NCBI GenBank assembly: GCA_005281725.1
Contig: SSBO01000012.1
Span: forward strand, 1,470,194-1,534,193
DNA: 64,000 nt
From: Wuchereria bancrofti
Taxonomy: Eukaryota; Nematoda; Chromadorea; Rhabditida; Onchocercidae
Direction: 5' to 3'
This document shows, piece after piece, positions 11,391 through 25,568 of the stretch (the first letter of the stretch is position 1; the number at the start of each line of letters is the position of its first letter). A program made the translations under genes and the position numbers. The notes beneath the pieces are model-generated. The model did not search any database and was not told where the DNA came from. It was given only the letters and a program-made list of their open reading frames with translations.

Positions 11391-13235
11391 TAATCAAAAC
11401 TGAAAATTTACATTACGAGGCCTATGGCATGTCTTTCATAACACATCATGAATTTTGTTTCTCATGTTTTTCCCTTCTTGCGCACTTGAAAAATATGCTC
11501 AGAAAGTATAGTTGAAAATCAATGCAAACTTCCGGAACATAATATTTTTTAGAAGTAATACTAATGATTATTTTTTCTTCACATTAATTTCTTTCATTTT
11601 GATCATTTAAATTGTAGTGTTTTTTACCTAAAAAAAAAATCCACTGTTTATTTTTTTATTATGAGTGGAAAAAAGTTGACAGAGGAACTATATTCTTTAT
11701 AAATAAAATTTTTTAAAAATAACTTGTAAGAAGTAATTTCTTTGAAGTAACATAGAAAGATGAAATCATTTTCAGTCTTAGTTATTTCTATGTTCAATTT
11801 ATACATTTATGTAGCTGTTGTTTTGAAAGTTTTTTGAAATCATTTAATTTTTCTAATTTCAAGTAACATAGAAAACACAGTTATACGATAGTTAAGGATA
11901 AATTGCAATTCTTTTTTCGCGTCAAAACTTATTGAAATTTAATTTGATTAAATTAATGAGGAAAATTATTGTATGCTTAATTAATTCTTATCGTCTTTTA
12001 TTTAAAAAATGTATGCCATATTATAAATGATATCTTTTTTTTTACTTTTGTGTTTCAAAACGTTATTTTTATGAGAAAAAAAGAGAGAGAGAAAGAGGCA
12101 AGTAGATAATGGAAAGAAAAAAATCGAAAAAAGAAAAAACTTCAATTTACAGTAGAAATTATATGACAAATAATAATGCCATAATGCTTTTAAAATTGTT
12201 TTGTCTCAAGTGGCAATAGTAATACTTGTATATGTTATTGTTTGTTAAACTTAATTATTCAGCAACTGAATTTTAATAAAATGTTTAAAAACAAAAGAGT
12301 AAATCATACGTGTTTGTATGATATCTTATCTTTATTTTAACTTTGTAATTGTTGAGCTAAATGAAAATTTATACAATGTATTCTTAATGTTATAAAAGTA
12401 AGAAATGTTTCATTTTCTTTGAGCATAATAACATAAGTAATATTATAAGAACAGCCTAAAAATATTTCTTTTCTATGAATTTTTGCTAATTTGACTGTTA
12501 AAACGAAATTAAGCTATTGAATAAAAAACTTATTGATAAAGAAAGTAATGAAATATTTGCAAAATTAGAAAAGAAACAGGCATAAAATGCTAAAACAGAT
12601 TATAATAGTACAAAAGATTAGGCACATATTTTGACTAATTTCATGATAAAAGAAACAGATTACAATAATGAAGAGAAAAATCAAGAAAAATCATAAAATA
12701 ATCATTATATTAATTCATTCAGTGAGAAAAGATTGAAATTATACTTTTAATTATAATAATTAGAAAATAATGATGATAAACTATAACGATGGCAAAGCAA
12801 AAAAAGAAGACTAACCGTAATTTCTAAAAAATTTTTTTTGTAATACTTAATGACATTTTTAATTTTATTATCAAAAGAATACTATTCTACTTATTTCTTT
12901 TTTCTTTTTTTTTTTTTCTTAACTTATCCAATATTTTCTGCTAAGATGTTTTTTTTTTACACCGATAATAGATTTAGGAAAGAAATATGAAGAAAAAAAA
13001 GATAATGAAAATGTAACTTTTACTGTATTGATTAAAGATTCAACAATTTATATTCATGAATTTTTACTTTTTGATGATTGCGCGAAGTAATATGATTTAG
13101 GTTAACAAATTTAGATTTAAATAGATGTAATTTTAATATGAATTGTTAGCAAAAAAAAAGAAAGAAAAAATTGGTAACTAATAGACATTTTGATAAATTA
13201 AGCATGTAATCAATTATTTTGAGATAAAAGTTTAT
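11391..13235. other. Intergenic, no gene seen
   Basis: AT-rich DNA between the lysine-rich gene B start and the glycogen synthase 3' end. No ORF of note, repeats or RNA gene seen. The right part should contain the glycogen synthase 3' UTR. Confidence 0.55.
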
Positions 13236-16200
13236 CTAATTAGCTTCTGCCCATGCTTTTGCTTCAAATGCTTCTTGTTCCGCGGTGTCTGATTCATCGC
13301 TATTGTATGGTGACACCGACCGACTTGTAGTCGGTGTTGATGGCGCTGATGTTGGGCGTGACATTTTTTTAACAGTTTCTTCGATTACTTGCATGAAATT
13401 TGGATGCGTAACTTCTAGTGCTTTTCGTCGTGCTTCACGATAAAACTGTAATTGTTCAATTTATTCACATTGATATTGTAAAGAGAAAATAAATTCTTTT
13501 TTTTTTCTTTTTGTATCATATTTTAATTGAAAATAGAAATTCATTGAAATTTGTGCTTCTCAAAATATAGACCATAAGTAGTGATATCAAATGATAAAGT
13601 AAACGTACTGTTCCAAGAGTTTTCCAATCTATAAGTTCGCTTAATCGTTCCGTTCGATTTCGCATAATAATACGCTGACGACGAGAAAGTAATCTACAAA
13701 AAAAAAAAAAAAAGAAATAAAAGTTAGCGTTGGGATGATTTTTATAATTGTTTCACATTTAAAACGTTGAAAATGAAAATGAAGTAAAATTTTAACTAAC
13801 GTGAAATCATAAAGAGTTTTTGCAAGTTCATCAATAGATGCATTAAGTTCTTTAAAACGGCGATCAATAACAAAAATCCCGAATGTATGAGGATCCTGCA
13901 CCTGTTCCTGAATAAAACATCCAAATCCGGATAGATTGGTTGTAACTGATGGAACACCCATTACCGTACATTCAGCTGAAAAAAAAAATTTATTTACTAT
14001 GCAAAAATTCTTCCGGGAATAGTTCATTTTTTTTTTTTGATGATTAAAAAAGAAAATGCCAATGTGGAAAATTTTGATTGATAATAAAATAAATAAATAT
14101 TAAACCTGGTGTATAACCCCATGGTTCATAGTAACTTGGAAAAACACCCATATGACAACCGCGAACAAAATCTTCGTAATCCAAATTCATTAAGGGTGAA
14201 ACGGATGATAGAAATTCCGGATGGAATATTACCTTCAATGACAAATTATTGACAATTAAAATGTTAAAAACCAAAATTATTTGTTCTTAATAATGAAAAT
14301 GAAAAATATAAAAAATAACAAAAAAAGAAAGTATAAAAATGAAAAGAAAAAAAGTGACCGGACATACTTTAACGCGATCAAACGGTTGATTTATAAGTTG
14401 AGTACGTCGGAAAGCATTTAATACGGGATCACAAGCATCATCAAGCATATTATGCGTACATATTGGAGGCAAATTATCACGCTTAATTAAATTAATGAAT
14501 TAATCAAGATTTAATGTAAAAATTTGAAAAAAATTTTGAACTAACGTTTAAATTAAAAAATATTGCTCATTATCATTATTATTATTATTGTTATTATTAT
14601 TATTATTAATATCATTTATATTTCATGATTCATTAAGCAAAGTTTACCTTTGCACTTAATATGCAACGCTTTAATTGGATACGTTCATCTGGAAGTAGTA
14701 AATCCTCCATATCTGGTATACGACCTCTAAATACTTCTATCTTTTTTTCTGTTTTTAATTTGTAAATATTTTCCAACATATGAGTGCATATCATCAATTT
14801 GAATAGAAATTGAATACTTAAAAATATTCAGGTTTTTTTTTTGTTCTTTTAATTTAACACAACAATTATTTATTGTTCAGCTAAAATAATTTAATTAACT
14901 TTAAAAAAATGGTCTAAACAACAGATGATATAGGCTTGAAAATAATAAGCAATATCATGAAAAAAGCAAACTTATACCAATGAAAAATCAAAAATTAGTA
15001 TTCTAATATTATGCTTAGATTATTCTATCATTCTAATTATCAGTAAACATTATGAAATAAATCTGAAAATAAAATTTTTGAAATGTTATAGAAATTTTTT
15101 AACTTTTCACAAAAATTAAACAGAATACAATCTTCATCCACTTATCAATAATCCACATATAATATTTACAATTTTACATTAGAAAAATAGTTTCGCATTT
15201 CATATTGAAAATTATGCTTTTATCAATGTGCTTTGTTAATTAGCTAAATGCTAAATAATGCATTAAAAAAAGAAAAAAAAAAAAAAAACTATACATTGTT
15301 ACTCTTATAAATGCACAAAATTTCAAACTTTAAAACAAACTTCAAACATGCTTCGAACATTCTTGATGCTAAATTTTCTTTTATCCTTGATATTGTATTA
15401 TGCAATTGCTTGCATACCGCTTGTCCCTTTAATGATTCCACATTAAATGAATTTGCTGCTGCAGGATAAATAATAAATGCAACCACGGTGACATCTTTAC
15501 AATTTGCATCAGTTGATGTCTAAATTAACATTGCTCATATTAGTGTGTAAATGAAAAAAAAAAACTTAAAAAAGAAGTAACTGTTGATAAACAAACAAAT
15601 AAACAAGCAGATAATGATAAAGAAATAAACATTCATGAAAAAAGAAAAGATTAAAAAAAAAAAAAAAAAAAAAACTTCATTAGCTTTAATTTGTTTAATT
15701 CAGTACATTTTTTACTCTCAAGTTCATTACTACTTGCTAATTAATTATGCATAAATGAGAATTTACAATATATATATATACGTACACCGTTTGCTACCAA
15801 CTGCTACCAATTGCTACCAATTGCTACCAATTGCCACCACTTGCTACCATTTGCTACTGTTTGCTAATTATGAATGAATCTTTTCCGCTACAATTTCCAG
15901 GGGTTGGTTAAGCTGACACGTTAATATCTATTCTAATGATTCTTTTAGTTTATTCCATACAAAAAATACAGTAGAACCAAATTTTAAAGAACAAAAAATT
16001 TATAATTAAATGTTAAAAAATAAAAATCTTAAAATAGTTATTTTTTTAGTCATTGAAATTATGTTAATAGCAAAAAATTAGAATTCATCATAACAGAATA
16101 GAAATTATAAAAAATAAATCATTAAATGTGATATTATACTAACATACCTTTAGAAGATAATTTAATCTTGCCAATGCTTCAATAAAAAAATCGCCACCTT

Positions 16201-19200
16201 TATTTGTAAATTCGTACCGTCCGGCAGTAAATAAATAAATTGTTTTATCCAAATTAAAATCATAATGTCTGAAAAAATATATATATAATGTTTTTTTTTT
16301 TTTTTTTTTAATTATCACTATTCAAGTACTGCCGTATATTTTGCAATGGTACCGTTATTATACATTACGAGATATGCAACCGGAATATATCTGTTCAGTT
16401 TATTAGCATTACTTATATAAAAAAAAAACTGTTTAACTTTTCAATTTGTATGAAATTTTCGCAAATTTGTTTTTTTTTCCTCACATTGGGATATTTTTTA
16501 ATGTCAAAAAAAAAACTTCATATAACACTAAAATGTCTAAACTGAATTTGACCATATCTTTCATTTAATTAATACGTCAATTTAAAATTTCACAAGCAAT
16601 TTTTTGTTAAAAGAGTGAAATTTTGAACAAATAAAATCGAACCCATAAAAATGTCCGCGGATAAAATCATGAATTTTCTCTTTTGCAATTGAATGCAAAT
16701 TTTGAAATTCATGTAAAGCTGCAAATTTGACCACATTCAAACCATTTGGTGTTAAAATATCCGGCTTTCTTTTAATTAAATGTGTTGCTTCAAGACCTGT
16801 TATTTCACTGCAATTAAAAAAAAAAGGAGAAAGAGAAAGAAATTGATTAAATCAAATATTTTGAATTTATGTTCAACTTTATGTTTTTTTATTTTTTTTT
16901 TCTTTTGATATTTATTTTGATAAAAGAAAGGAAAAATGTCATCAATTGAAGTGCAATGATAAAAGTGTAAGAAGAAGCAGAAGAAAAAAAAGTAACAAAC
17001 AAACTTTGTTTGTTATTTGTAATATTTTAGCTCTTGTATACTTTTTCTTCTGTTGTTGTGAATAAAGAAAAAGAATATTAATTGATTAAAAAACAATTAA
17101 ATTTTGGTTACTTTGAAGTAGGAAAAATTAAAATCCATTTAAAGCCTAAATTTAAATTCAGTAAAAAATTAAATGATAAACAAATAACTTTGATACCATA
17201 ACTTATACCACTTTTTTTCCGACTGAATTATATTTGAAGAATATATGTACACAAGGATTAAAAAATTAAAAAGCATTAGCTAACCTTACAGTTGTAAAAA
17301 TATGTGCCAAATTAGCCGCCGCTCTTTCAATACAATATCTATGATAAATTTGGCGTGTTCCTGCTTCGCGATCAACATCAAACTATAAAATTCAATTTTA
17401 TTTTAATATTTAATACAAAATATTTAATTATTATACTTGTTAACTTTTAAATTTTTATTTTAATTGAATCAAATGAATAGATAATAATCATTTTTCTCTC
17501 TCCTTTTTTCCTACCATTTTATTCAAATTTACATCCTATCTTTTAATTTTAATAGAAATACCTATTTAAGATTGAATTAAAGTCTTCTTATGAATACAAT
17601 CTATTTTAAACGACAAGAGAAAGTGATATATGGTTATGAAATAAGCTTAGATTATTTCACTAAATCATATTTATACTCTGATTAATGTTCAATTATTATT
17701 GATCATATATCATTGAATGGACTAGAATTAAGTTACTTTTTTTTTTATTTCGAATATGAAATGAAAATACTTAAACAAATATTATCTGATNAAGAGAAAG
17801 TGATATATGGTTATGAAATAAGCTTAGATTATTTCACTAAATCATATTTATACTCTGATTAATGTTCAATTATTATTGATCATATATCATTGAATGGACT
17901 AGAATTAAGTTACTTTTTTTTTTATTTCGAATATGAAATGAAAATACTTAAACAAATATTATCTGATACAGATATGTATTTTTTTTTTGTTCATATAAAA
18001 ATTAGAAATGAAAAATTGAATTTCAAACTTTATCAATATTGTTGTATAGGTCTGCACCGGAAGCACAAAGATATCTTCCGAGTAAGGTAGCATGTGTTGT
18101 AAAAATTGTTGAAACATTCGTTTTCCATAGTATGAAATAACAATTTGCTAGTTCTAATATATGTTTTAAAGTATTACTTTAAATATTTAAAATATTACTT
18201 CGAATATTTATGTATAATGATTGCTATCAAATTATTAAATGTAAATTTAAACAATTTCAAATAAAAATACAAAAGATGAAAACATTTCATTTTTCCATTA
18301 ATTTATTATTGGAAAGAATGGTTGATCAAAGTAAATTAATTTATTAACGAACTTTTACAAATTAATATAATTATTACTACCTGGACAAGATAAGACCAAT
18401 ACCAGCTTGCCATTCATGAAAATGAGCTACGCATAATGGTTGATAACCTTCTATTGCATACAAATACTAAAAGAATATTTAATGAAAAATAAATTTATTA
18501 ATGAAAAAAAAAAATTCGCAAAAAAAACTTTTTTTTTTTTGTAAGTTAATTAATTTTAAAATTATTATAGATCAAAGTTTCTTTCTGCGTCAATTTTCAA
18601 TTGTTAAAAAATGATGAAAAATCAACCTTTTGAATGAATATTGCAACCATGAAACCCAATACAACTGCATCATTCGATTCGTTATCATGATATGGTATAC
18701 CGATTTTACACGAATCCCATAACTGAAACATTACAGTAATTACCTGATATAATTAAGGCTAATTAATATGTGATAAAAAAAAAAGATTATTTTTAGAAAT
18801 TAACCATTAATAATTTTTTTTTTTTAACAACAGATTGATTGAAGTGCAATCATTGAAAAGTGATAATGAGTAATGTAAACAAAAATGATTATATAATCCA
18901 ACGAAATATTGATATAAGAAAGGTAAAGGAAAATTTTCTATAATTTAAAAAATTCCATTAATTATTTCCAAATTATTAACAATTAAAACCTCTTGTTTCC
19001 ACTGATCAAGTTTCCAAGCAGCTGAAACTATATCAAATAGTACTACTTTTGGATAGCCATCAATTAACCATCTACCATAAGTAGCCTTAAAAAGAAATTT
19101 TCTATTAAATTTCATGATATAATTAATTAATTAATTATATTGATTATGAAGAAATATTTAAAAAAAAAAAAAAAAAAAGAAACGGAAGAAGAAAAGAGAA

Positions 19201-20134
19201 AGAGAAGGATGTCGTAATGTTATACGACTAAAATCAAATAAAATCGTGATACCTTAAAGCCAAGATCTCTTAATTGATCCAAAGCATATTTCAATGGTGA
19301 TGAATCAGGTTGTAAAATTTCAACCTAAAATTTTATATAATTAAAACAACAACAAACTATCATATAGTTTCAATATCATATTTTTAAATGTTGATGTTTG
19401 CTTACTTCCAATTTTACTCGTTCTTCCTTATATGGACCCAACATGCAGTATTGATCACCTAATTCTTCAGTTGTTACCGATGCTTTTGTTCGTAGCACTG
19501 TGTATATTCCGCCAACTTAATTAATATTACAATTCATTCTGCTTTAATTGAATATTATAATTATGAAAATGCAAAATGCAATTAATATTTTCTCATATAA
19601 ATAGCTCATTTCCGAGATAAATGATTAGAAGATTCTTTTTTAAAAAAAGAAATCAAATATGTATTAGAATTTAATAATTGATAATAATTAATGGAAAAAA
19701 TAAATAAATGATTACCTTTGTTAGCTACTTCCCAAGAGCATTCAAAAACGAAGCGACCTTCTCGACGCGCTTGTTCACCGTGATCCATTTCAACAACTGT
19801 AGCATTTTCTATGTTCTAAAGAAATAATTATTCATCTATTTTTGATTATTAATTAATTAATTAAAATACAGTTATAAATCCTGTTAAATTACTATAATGA
19901 GGGCCTATTAATTTAATGTTCTAATTTGAAAATAGAAAATTTAAATCTTATCTGAAATAAAAATTCATACATATATTGACTCTAGTTTTTGACTTCATTT
20001 CTGTTACTGATTAGTTTTAAAATGAAAACAAGTTATTGAATTTAATTAAAATATTATACCGAAAGTTCCTTGACAATTTTGGTATTCGTAAGTCTGCGTG
20101 ATAAGCGTCTCTGCAGCGTTGCTGATTCCGACAT
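13236..20134 (-). CDS. gsy-1: Glycogen [starch] synthase (696 aa, 18 exons)
   Basis: Transfers glucose from UDP-glucose to the growing alpha-1,4-glucan in the cytosol (GT3 family). Exons: 20134-20060, 19815-19716, 19515-19406, 19324-19253, 19085-18990, 18722-18627, 18466-18381, 18131-18029, 17382-17285, 16807-16643, 16268-16148, 15519-15341, 14726-14648, 14481-14368, 14232-14106, 13975-13801, 13693-13609, 13445-13236. The sum is 2091 nt and all phases fit. Landmarks are KVGGIYTV (58-65, UDP-glucose site), AHFHEWQAG (197-205), [24 protein letters not shown], and [10 protein letters not shown] with the E534-x7-E542 catalytic pair. An Arg cluster (603-615) should bind glucose-6-phosphate. The Ser/Thr/Pro tail (about 656-673) and the RRLSRRL N-terminus are likely phosphorylation sites. 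Length matches the family. Oddity: the intron before 18131 ends in AT, not AG. The intron before 17382 contains an N and a 176 bp duplication, harmless to coding. Confidence 0.96.
15791..15868. repeat. 10-bp minisatellite (TTGCTACCAA)n in a glycogen synthase intron
   Basis: About eight head-to-tail 10 bp units, with central copies identical and edge copies degenerating (TTGCCACCAC, TTGCTACTGT). It lies in the intron between exons 11 and 12 of glycogen synthase. Confidence 0.9.
17615..17967. repeat. 176 bp exact duplication flanking an N (likely assembly overlap)
   Basis: 17615-17790 and 17792-17967 read the same and are separated only by the N at 17791. This is the signature of two contigs whose overlapping ends were joined without merging. 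It lies within an intron of glycogen synthase (between exons 8 and 9). Confidence 0.9.
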
Positions 20135-23100
20135 CTAGATAAGTTATTAAAAAAAAAAAAAAAAAAAGAAATGATTTAATTAATAAAAATTTAACAACTT
20201 ATATTTTATAAGTCAAAAAAAAAAAAAACAAAATCACTTTGACAATCGATAATGTAAATCAAATTATATATCAATACAATACGTTCATTTATTTTATCAA
20301 TGTATTTCTAAACCTTTTTTAACCTGTCCGTTCTGTTCATTGTTTTAGTCATTCTTTTACACTCTTTTTCACTTTTCGCTATTCACTTTCTCATTTGTTA
20401 AATACTAATTAATTAATTAATTAATCAACGATAAATATTTGACATATAACTTTCGTTATAAATTACGATAAACAATAACTTTTGCTTTGCAAAAATATCT
20501 CATTAATTTATTATTTCATTTATAAATAAAAAGAAAAAAGAAAGAACAGACAGAAATAAAATTTAACGAATACACAAAAAAAAAAAAAATACAAAAATCG
20601 ATTTTCAAACATTGAAATAAATAGGAATTTGTTGCTAAAGCACATTCATTTCATCAAAATTCTTCCAAATTTTTTGTTTTTGCTTCCTTTTATTATTTAT
20701 GCTTTTTTTTTGATAAAATATTTAGTGAAATGTTAGGAACAATGTATTTTTGTTTATTTCTTTTATTAATTATTATAATTTCTCTTGTAAATATTAATTA
20801 GTTTGTTTTACTTTGCTCTTCGCTTCTTTTTCTCTTTTTTCTTTTTTTTTTTTTTACTTTGATCTCTTTACAACCCATTGAAATTAGTAATGTAAAATAA
20901 GATAAAATAAAATAGGAGGACAGAGTGAAAAATGATGATTAAAATTGAGTAAATATATTAAGGTAAATAAAACATTGGTGATATACAATTGAATGAGAGA
21001 GAAGAAACGAGGAAATGAGGTAAATTTGAAGTTTGAAATTGTAAAATTGATTCATTTCATATTTTAGAAAATATAATCTATTTCGTCAAATGCTACATGT
21101 ATGAGTTTAGGATATTCAACATAAATATGTTATAGGTAGGATGATATAAACAAGTAATAATAACTCATTAAGGTAAAAAAGAAAAAAGAAAGTGTAACAA
21201 AAAAAAAAATGTGGAAATTATGACTTTCACATAAATATAATAACTTTTGCTCTTCCTGATCTGACGTCTTTTTTTTTGAAGTAATTTAAAAATTAACAAG
21301 AAAAAGAAAATAGAGAAAAAGAAATTGAATTGGATGATAATATTTTATGAATTTAACTTCGTGAAAAATTTCAAAAAGCAAAAGAAACAGTGTAATTAAT
21401 ATGAAATGATGATATTCATTGGTCATGATGAATTGTGAAAAAGGTCACAGGAATGGCTTATAACACCTGATATAAACTAAGCAATTATAATTAATTAAGA
21501 TCCGATAAATAGCAGGATAAACGATGATATGAATTGTTTTATAAATTTTATAATACTTTTTATATCTATATTAGAAATTACTAATTTTGCTTTTTATTAA
21601 AAATTTGCTTTTCATTAAAAATACTTGAAATAATTTGTAATTAATAGCAGCTGAAAAGAAAAAAGGAAAAAAAATGAAAGAGGAAGTTTATTGATCAGTA
21701 AATTATGATCATTTGCACTATTTAATTGTTATAAACATGCGCCATTTTATTTTTTTTTTTCTTGAAGATTTTTACTAAAAATAAAGGAGAAATTTAAAAT
21801 AAAAAAATGCTTTTCTACTTATCTTAATTTGATTAATTTAAATTAATATAGTTATCAGTTAATGAATTCTTATTGCATCATGACGAATAATGAGCAATAC
21901 CATAAAAAGGTAGCTTTCAAACTTGTGAAAGTTTACACTCTGGAAATAAAACTATGACATAAAATTCTTTTTACAAAAAAAAATTTTAATTCTCGAAAGG
22001 ATACAATTTCAGTATTTTCTCTTAGTTTTATTAAATAATTCAGACAATTTTTCTCTTCAAATTTGACTTAATTCTTAACAAAAAGTTGGACTAATTCAAG
22101 GTGGGCACAAATGCAAAAATTCTACTTCAAATTTCTAATATTTTAAATAACAACAAATAAAGTTTGAATAAAAATATGTTAAGTTATTGACTGAGTTCCT
22201 GCTAAAATTTAAAATTTGTTTGATATAAATGAAATACAATAAAGCATCGCATTCATTTTCTGGAAACAGTTGATAGAATGATGTAAGCAATTATTGATGA
22301 GCATTCAGTTAGAATTTGAAATTTAAGCAATATTAATAATACTATTTCAAAAAAAAGAAAAAAGTTACAGAGAAGTTAATTTTTCATCTTCTCATTTCGT
22401 CATTCTTTACTTTGCTCATTTTTCTAACCTTTAGAAGTGTCTCAAATCTAAGAAAATACTATTAAGTCGTTTATATTTTTTATAAATGATATATGATTTG
22501 AAATTGAAATAAATTAAAAAAAAGAATTTATATATATATGGATTACACACCTGTTTGAATAATATCGCTTCATGTAAGCAAAAAATAAAAAAGAAAAAAA
22601 GGAAGGGAAGAATGAAAGAATATAAATAAACAATAAAGTAATAATAATTTGAAATTTCCAAAAAAAAAAAAAAAAAAGGAAAAGGAACTCCAATTTCGTT
22701 TAGTAAATTTCTTCATTAATCTTAATTTTAGCGAAATTATTCGATTTTGATAATTTAATATCAAAAATTTGAATTGTTATAATTACAATATGAAATTAGC
22801 AAATAAATAATCCAAAATATATTGAAAACATGATGGGAAACATTCATACGAATATACGAATTATATAAATATAAAATTAGCCAAAAGGAAACTTTTATTA
22901 ATAATTTGTCTAAAGTTAAACAATCAAAATTAACTAAATTAAGCAAGAAAAGAAAAAAATTTTTAATAACTAATCGAACAATGTTTCATTTGAAGATGTA
23001 TAATCGATACCAATTGCTATTTCATTTAGTTAAAATCTAATAGAATCTTGATGATCTGAATAAAAATTCAGTTTTGCTTAGCGTGCAGCTGTTCGTTGCA

Positions 23101-24615
23101 AACAGCTAGCATGTTAGACTAAGCAAGCTAAATAAGCTAGTAGAAACACTTCTAGTGATGATTTAACTTCAAGTTAAACAATATTTGTTGTAAACTTTTC
23201 GTTTTTTTTTTTTTCTTTCTTACCATTTCATCCTCAAAAGTAAAAAAAAAAAAAAAAAAAGGAAAAAGTTTATTCTATTATAAACTTAAATTTGAATTTA
23301 TCATTTATTCATCTATCAATTTAATACATTTATTAAATAATCAATTGATTTATTGATTGATTGCTTCACATATCAACAATTGATTATAATAAATAAATAC
23401 TACGGAGTATATATGTCATTATTAGATGAAATTTGGGCAGGTAAGATAAATTGTTGGGTATGTGAACATGGATGGGCATTTTTTGATCTATATAACAAAG
23501 CATGCTTAAATTTATCGATTTGCGCTCTGGAATGTTGTATTGGTTGTAATATGATACATGTATTATAAAATGCATCATATTTTTTGGTCTATATAAAAAA
23601 AAAATATATAGATGAAAAAAAAAAAAGAAATTTAATTTTAATAATCTTTTGTGAGCAATTTGAATGTTTGTTTTATTAAAATTATCAGAAAATACATCCT
23701 GTATGTTTTTGTTATCATTTATTTTATTGCTTTATCAATAAGAAATATCAAAAATGTTTAATAGTATCATTGAAATCTCAAAAAATACATTCTTCATGTT
23801 TTGTTATTACCTATTTTATTGTGACTGATAATAGATATTTGTGAATAAATTAAATTAATTGATAAATTATTGTTGACAAGAAAAAATAATTGATTGAGGA
23901 TGAAATGATGAATGATTTCGTTTGAATATAAATAATGGTTGCATTTAATTTATCATAACCGTAATATATCAAAAATAACTTTTTTTTTTATTTTTATAAT
24001 TTATGCTTAGATATATTTCTGACGAATGATAAAGGTTTAATCATCTGATAATAATGCTAAAATAATAATTACACTACTGTGCTTACAACTGTATATAATT
24101 GATTTGAAATTAGAATGATATTATCTACTGAGAAAAAATATATCGTTTGAATTTGAACTAATTTTATCATATAATTATATGATAAAATTAGTTCAATTAA
24201 AACTACAAAAAATACATTCCACATATTTTGCTATCATTCACTTTGTTAGTTTATCAGTAAGAAATATCAAAATGTTTAGTACAATCGTTTTTTTTTTCTT
24301 TTTTTTTCAAAAGTTTATCGAAATAATTGCAGTGAAATTGCTGAAGCAGTGGTACCAACAAGAAAATAGTTATTATTTTGGTAATTAAAAAAAAAAAATA
24401 AATAGAGACTAAAACAAACATATACAATAAAATATCAAATATATTCAATTCAATCATCAACTGATAAAATAATCGTGCATTTTAAATCAAATACTGAAAT
24501 ACTGGTAATATGTTTATTAAATGCTCTTATGATATTTTCAAATTCTAGTAGAAAAATTTATATCACAAAATGAAATTGCTGTCTTATGAAAATATTAATC
24601 GTTTTTTTTTTTTTT

Positions 24616-25568
24616 GTTTGCCATGGAATTACAAGTAATTGTTATCGAGTATAACGAATACTTTTTATTACATTTCATAGATTTAAGTTAATCTAATGTG
24701 TTCAACTTGTGATAATAACGAAAGAAGTGATAAATCTGAATTGAAAGGTAAATTTATTGTACTGAGGGCGCCGACATCAATTTTTTTGTAATTAATAGCA
24801 AAAATTAATATGTTTATATAATTTAAATTTAACCAATAAAGTCATGAAGTCGTTGAAAATATACTTGAAACATTTGTTTCTTTTTTTTTCCATTGACAAT
24901 TCATTTTTAGTTTTTGAATTCATTTACTGTTTAACTATTCAACTAACTTACTGATTATGTGAAAATCAGAAATTGATAAATCATAAACGGAAATGATCAT
25001 CTTACGTAAATAAATGTATTGATTAAAAGAAAATAATAACAAATATTACAATGATTGAATATTGTCAATGCAGATAAACGAAAATTTTGTGTGTAAAATT
25101 TTAGGATATTTTAAAAGCAAAAATTTTTAAATCTATTCTAAAAATTGTTTCAGCTTGGATATGAAAGATGAATAACCGTAACAATTTTTTTTTTATCGAG
25201 TTGTAATAAATATAATATAAAAAATAGATATAAAAAAGAATGATAATGCAAATAAAGTTTCGTTTTTTTTAAACCTGAATTTGAAAAAATTTTTAGAAAT
25301 GGAAAGAAAAAACAATGAAAAGTTGAAAGTTAAAATATTGCACAAATATGAAAAATACGACCAAATAAATTCAGTTATAATTTATATTATCTTCACAGTA
25401 TTTTTTTTTGTTACCAAAATTTTTTTGATTTCAAATAATGAAAAAATATTTGGATGATATTACGATATAACAGAATGCTAACATCTTGAATATTTAGCAA
25501 TGTTTAAAATTGTTCTTTTAATGTTCTTTAGTACTTAAACATTTTATTAGTTTGTTTTTTTTTTTTTT
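24616..25568. repeat. 953 bp tandem duplication, unit 1
   Basis: Starts at gtttgccatggaattac and is followed directly by a second copy (25569-26520) that reads the same wherever I compared them. No N separates them. It is noncoding as far as can be seen. Confidence 0.88.

Noticed and set aside
24696..24750. ATG exon-like piece MCSTCDNNERSDKSELK with donor AAAG|gtaaat, repeated in the second 953 bp unit
   Set aside because: No following exon in frame was found and the whole unit is an exact repeat; kept only as a repeat.
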